Shown here: positions 49,654 through 50,081 of the stretch, in pieces | Layout: every line of letters starts with the position of its first letter | Numbering within the stretch: position 1 is the stretch's first letter | Assembly (NCBI RefSeq): GCF_023242365.1 | Contig: NZ_JALLIX010000047.1 | Location: 1-50,081 of the forward strand | Length of the DNA: 50,081 nt | Source: Pseudomonas sp. MWU13-2100 | Lineage (GTDB): Bacteria > Pseudomonadota > Gammaproteobacteria > Pseudomonadales > Pseudomonadaceae | Direction: 5' to 3' | Translations under genes and position numbers: made by a program | Notes under the pieces: generated by a model | Database searches by the model: none | Told to the model about the DNA's origin: nothing | What the model saw: only the letters and a program-made list of their open reading frames with translations

Positions 49654-50081
49654 GGTAGCGCGGTGAAGCGGTCTACGCAGTGGCTTATTTTGCGAGCCAG
49701 AGGCCTTCAAAACCTGCCAGCCAACCTGATGCCTGCGCGACAAGGGGACGAATATATACATCCCCACCCGGCGAAGCAAGTTTGCTGACGTCAATTCCCC
49801 ACGCCACACACATTTCGCAACCATCTGATTTTCAAAGAATTGCCCGGTACCTGGCACGCCTCGAACCAGGACGTCCCCTCAAGAACCCTCCCACCTGGCC
49901 AAGTCATTGGATTTCCAAAGGTTGTGCATCAAATTGATATCTGCCTGTAATTATTTCATCACAAAGGGCCGCGATAATGGAACTCAGCCAAAGGATCCGG
50001 CCCCATCCCAAAAAGCCCGCACACCAGACTGTGTGAAAACGCAGTCCGCCGCGGTTTAAAGCAAATGCCCCGACTTGTCGG
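49654..50081. other. Gene-free right end
   Basis: No gene with codon bias or RBS is seen. The piece right of the tRNA carries AT-rich stretches (TAATTATTT near 49950) that could hold promoters for the tRNA or for a gene beyond the window. No repeat of the tRNA 3' end was found in this interval. Confidence 0.4.

Noticed and set aside
1..50081. CRISPR arrays, insertion sequences or prophage genes
   Set aside because: No regularly spaced repeats, transposase, integrase or phage structural genes were found on either strand.

Overview
The window reads as chromosomal DNA of a Pseudomonas of the fluorescens group. The coding sequence is GC-rich. DUF1652, CigR-like, LLM-oxygenase and HcnABC-like genes are present. 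The intergenic spaces carry the REP doublets typical of that group (TGTGGCGAGG... and TGTAGGAGCTGGCTTGCC...). This assignment is inference from sequence character; no database search was possible.

Left edge (1-2100): a gene graveyard. A terminator hairpin and a REP doublet are followed by two reverse-strand coding remnants. Then come a tiny kdpF, an internally deleted kdpA, and a small lipoprotein gene.

Catabolic regulon (about 2130-12805 and 19714-21436): a DUF1185 ('amino acid synthesis') protein, an alpha/beta hydrolase, an aldehyde dehydrogenase, a flavin reductase, a GntR/FCD regulator and a NUDIX hydrolase. They are followed by a DUF1330 protein divergent from a RibBX-type riboflavin gene, and a spermidine/putrescine-type ABC importer. 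A second flavin reductase and a luciferase-like (LLM) monooxygenase lie 7 kb further on. Four near-identical palindromes (TTATGGTATACCATAA) and one divergent relative stand before these transcription units, so they look like one regulon of the local GntR protein. The gene set resembles two-component flavin oxygenase pathways that open N-heterocyclic rings, such as trigonelline or pyridine, and it appears to carry its own flavin supply. The substrate is unknown.

Inserted block (12876-19575): a START-domain protein, a P3A-type proton ATPase flanked by 127-bp imperfect direct repeats, and a Septu-like defence pair. The pair is a free HNH nuclease plus an ATPase whose N-terminus is a second, apparently dead copy of the same HNH domain.

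Middle (21613-30679): folD, DUF1652, a GAF-PAS-PAS-GGDEF diguanylate cyclase, DinB, two small secreted proteins (one CigR-like), an Lrp regulator, a HAD hydrolase, gabT and a ghrA-like reductase.

Large reverse-strand operon (44892 down to 30743, twelve genes): HAD dehalogenase-like protein, PuuB-like oxidase, dipeptide/opine-type ABC importer (binding protein, two permeases, fused double ATPase), an HcnABC/opine-oxidase-like three-subunit dehydrogenase, ArgE-like deacylase, succinate-semialdehyde dehydrogenase and a TtuC-type dehydrogenase. Gene order suggests uptake and oxidative breakdown of an N-substituted amino acid to TCA intermediates.

Right edge: an aldehyde dehydrogenase, a double GNAT protein and a cupin, then remnants of a TetR regulator and an efflux outer-membrane factor, and tRNA-Leu(TAA).
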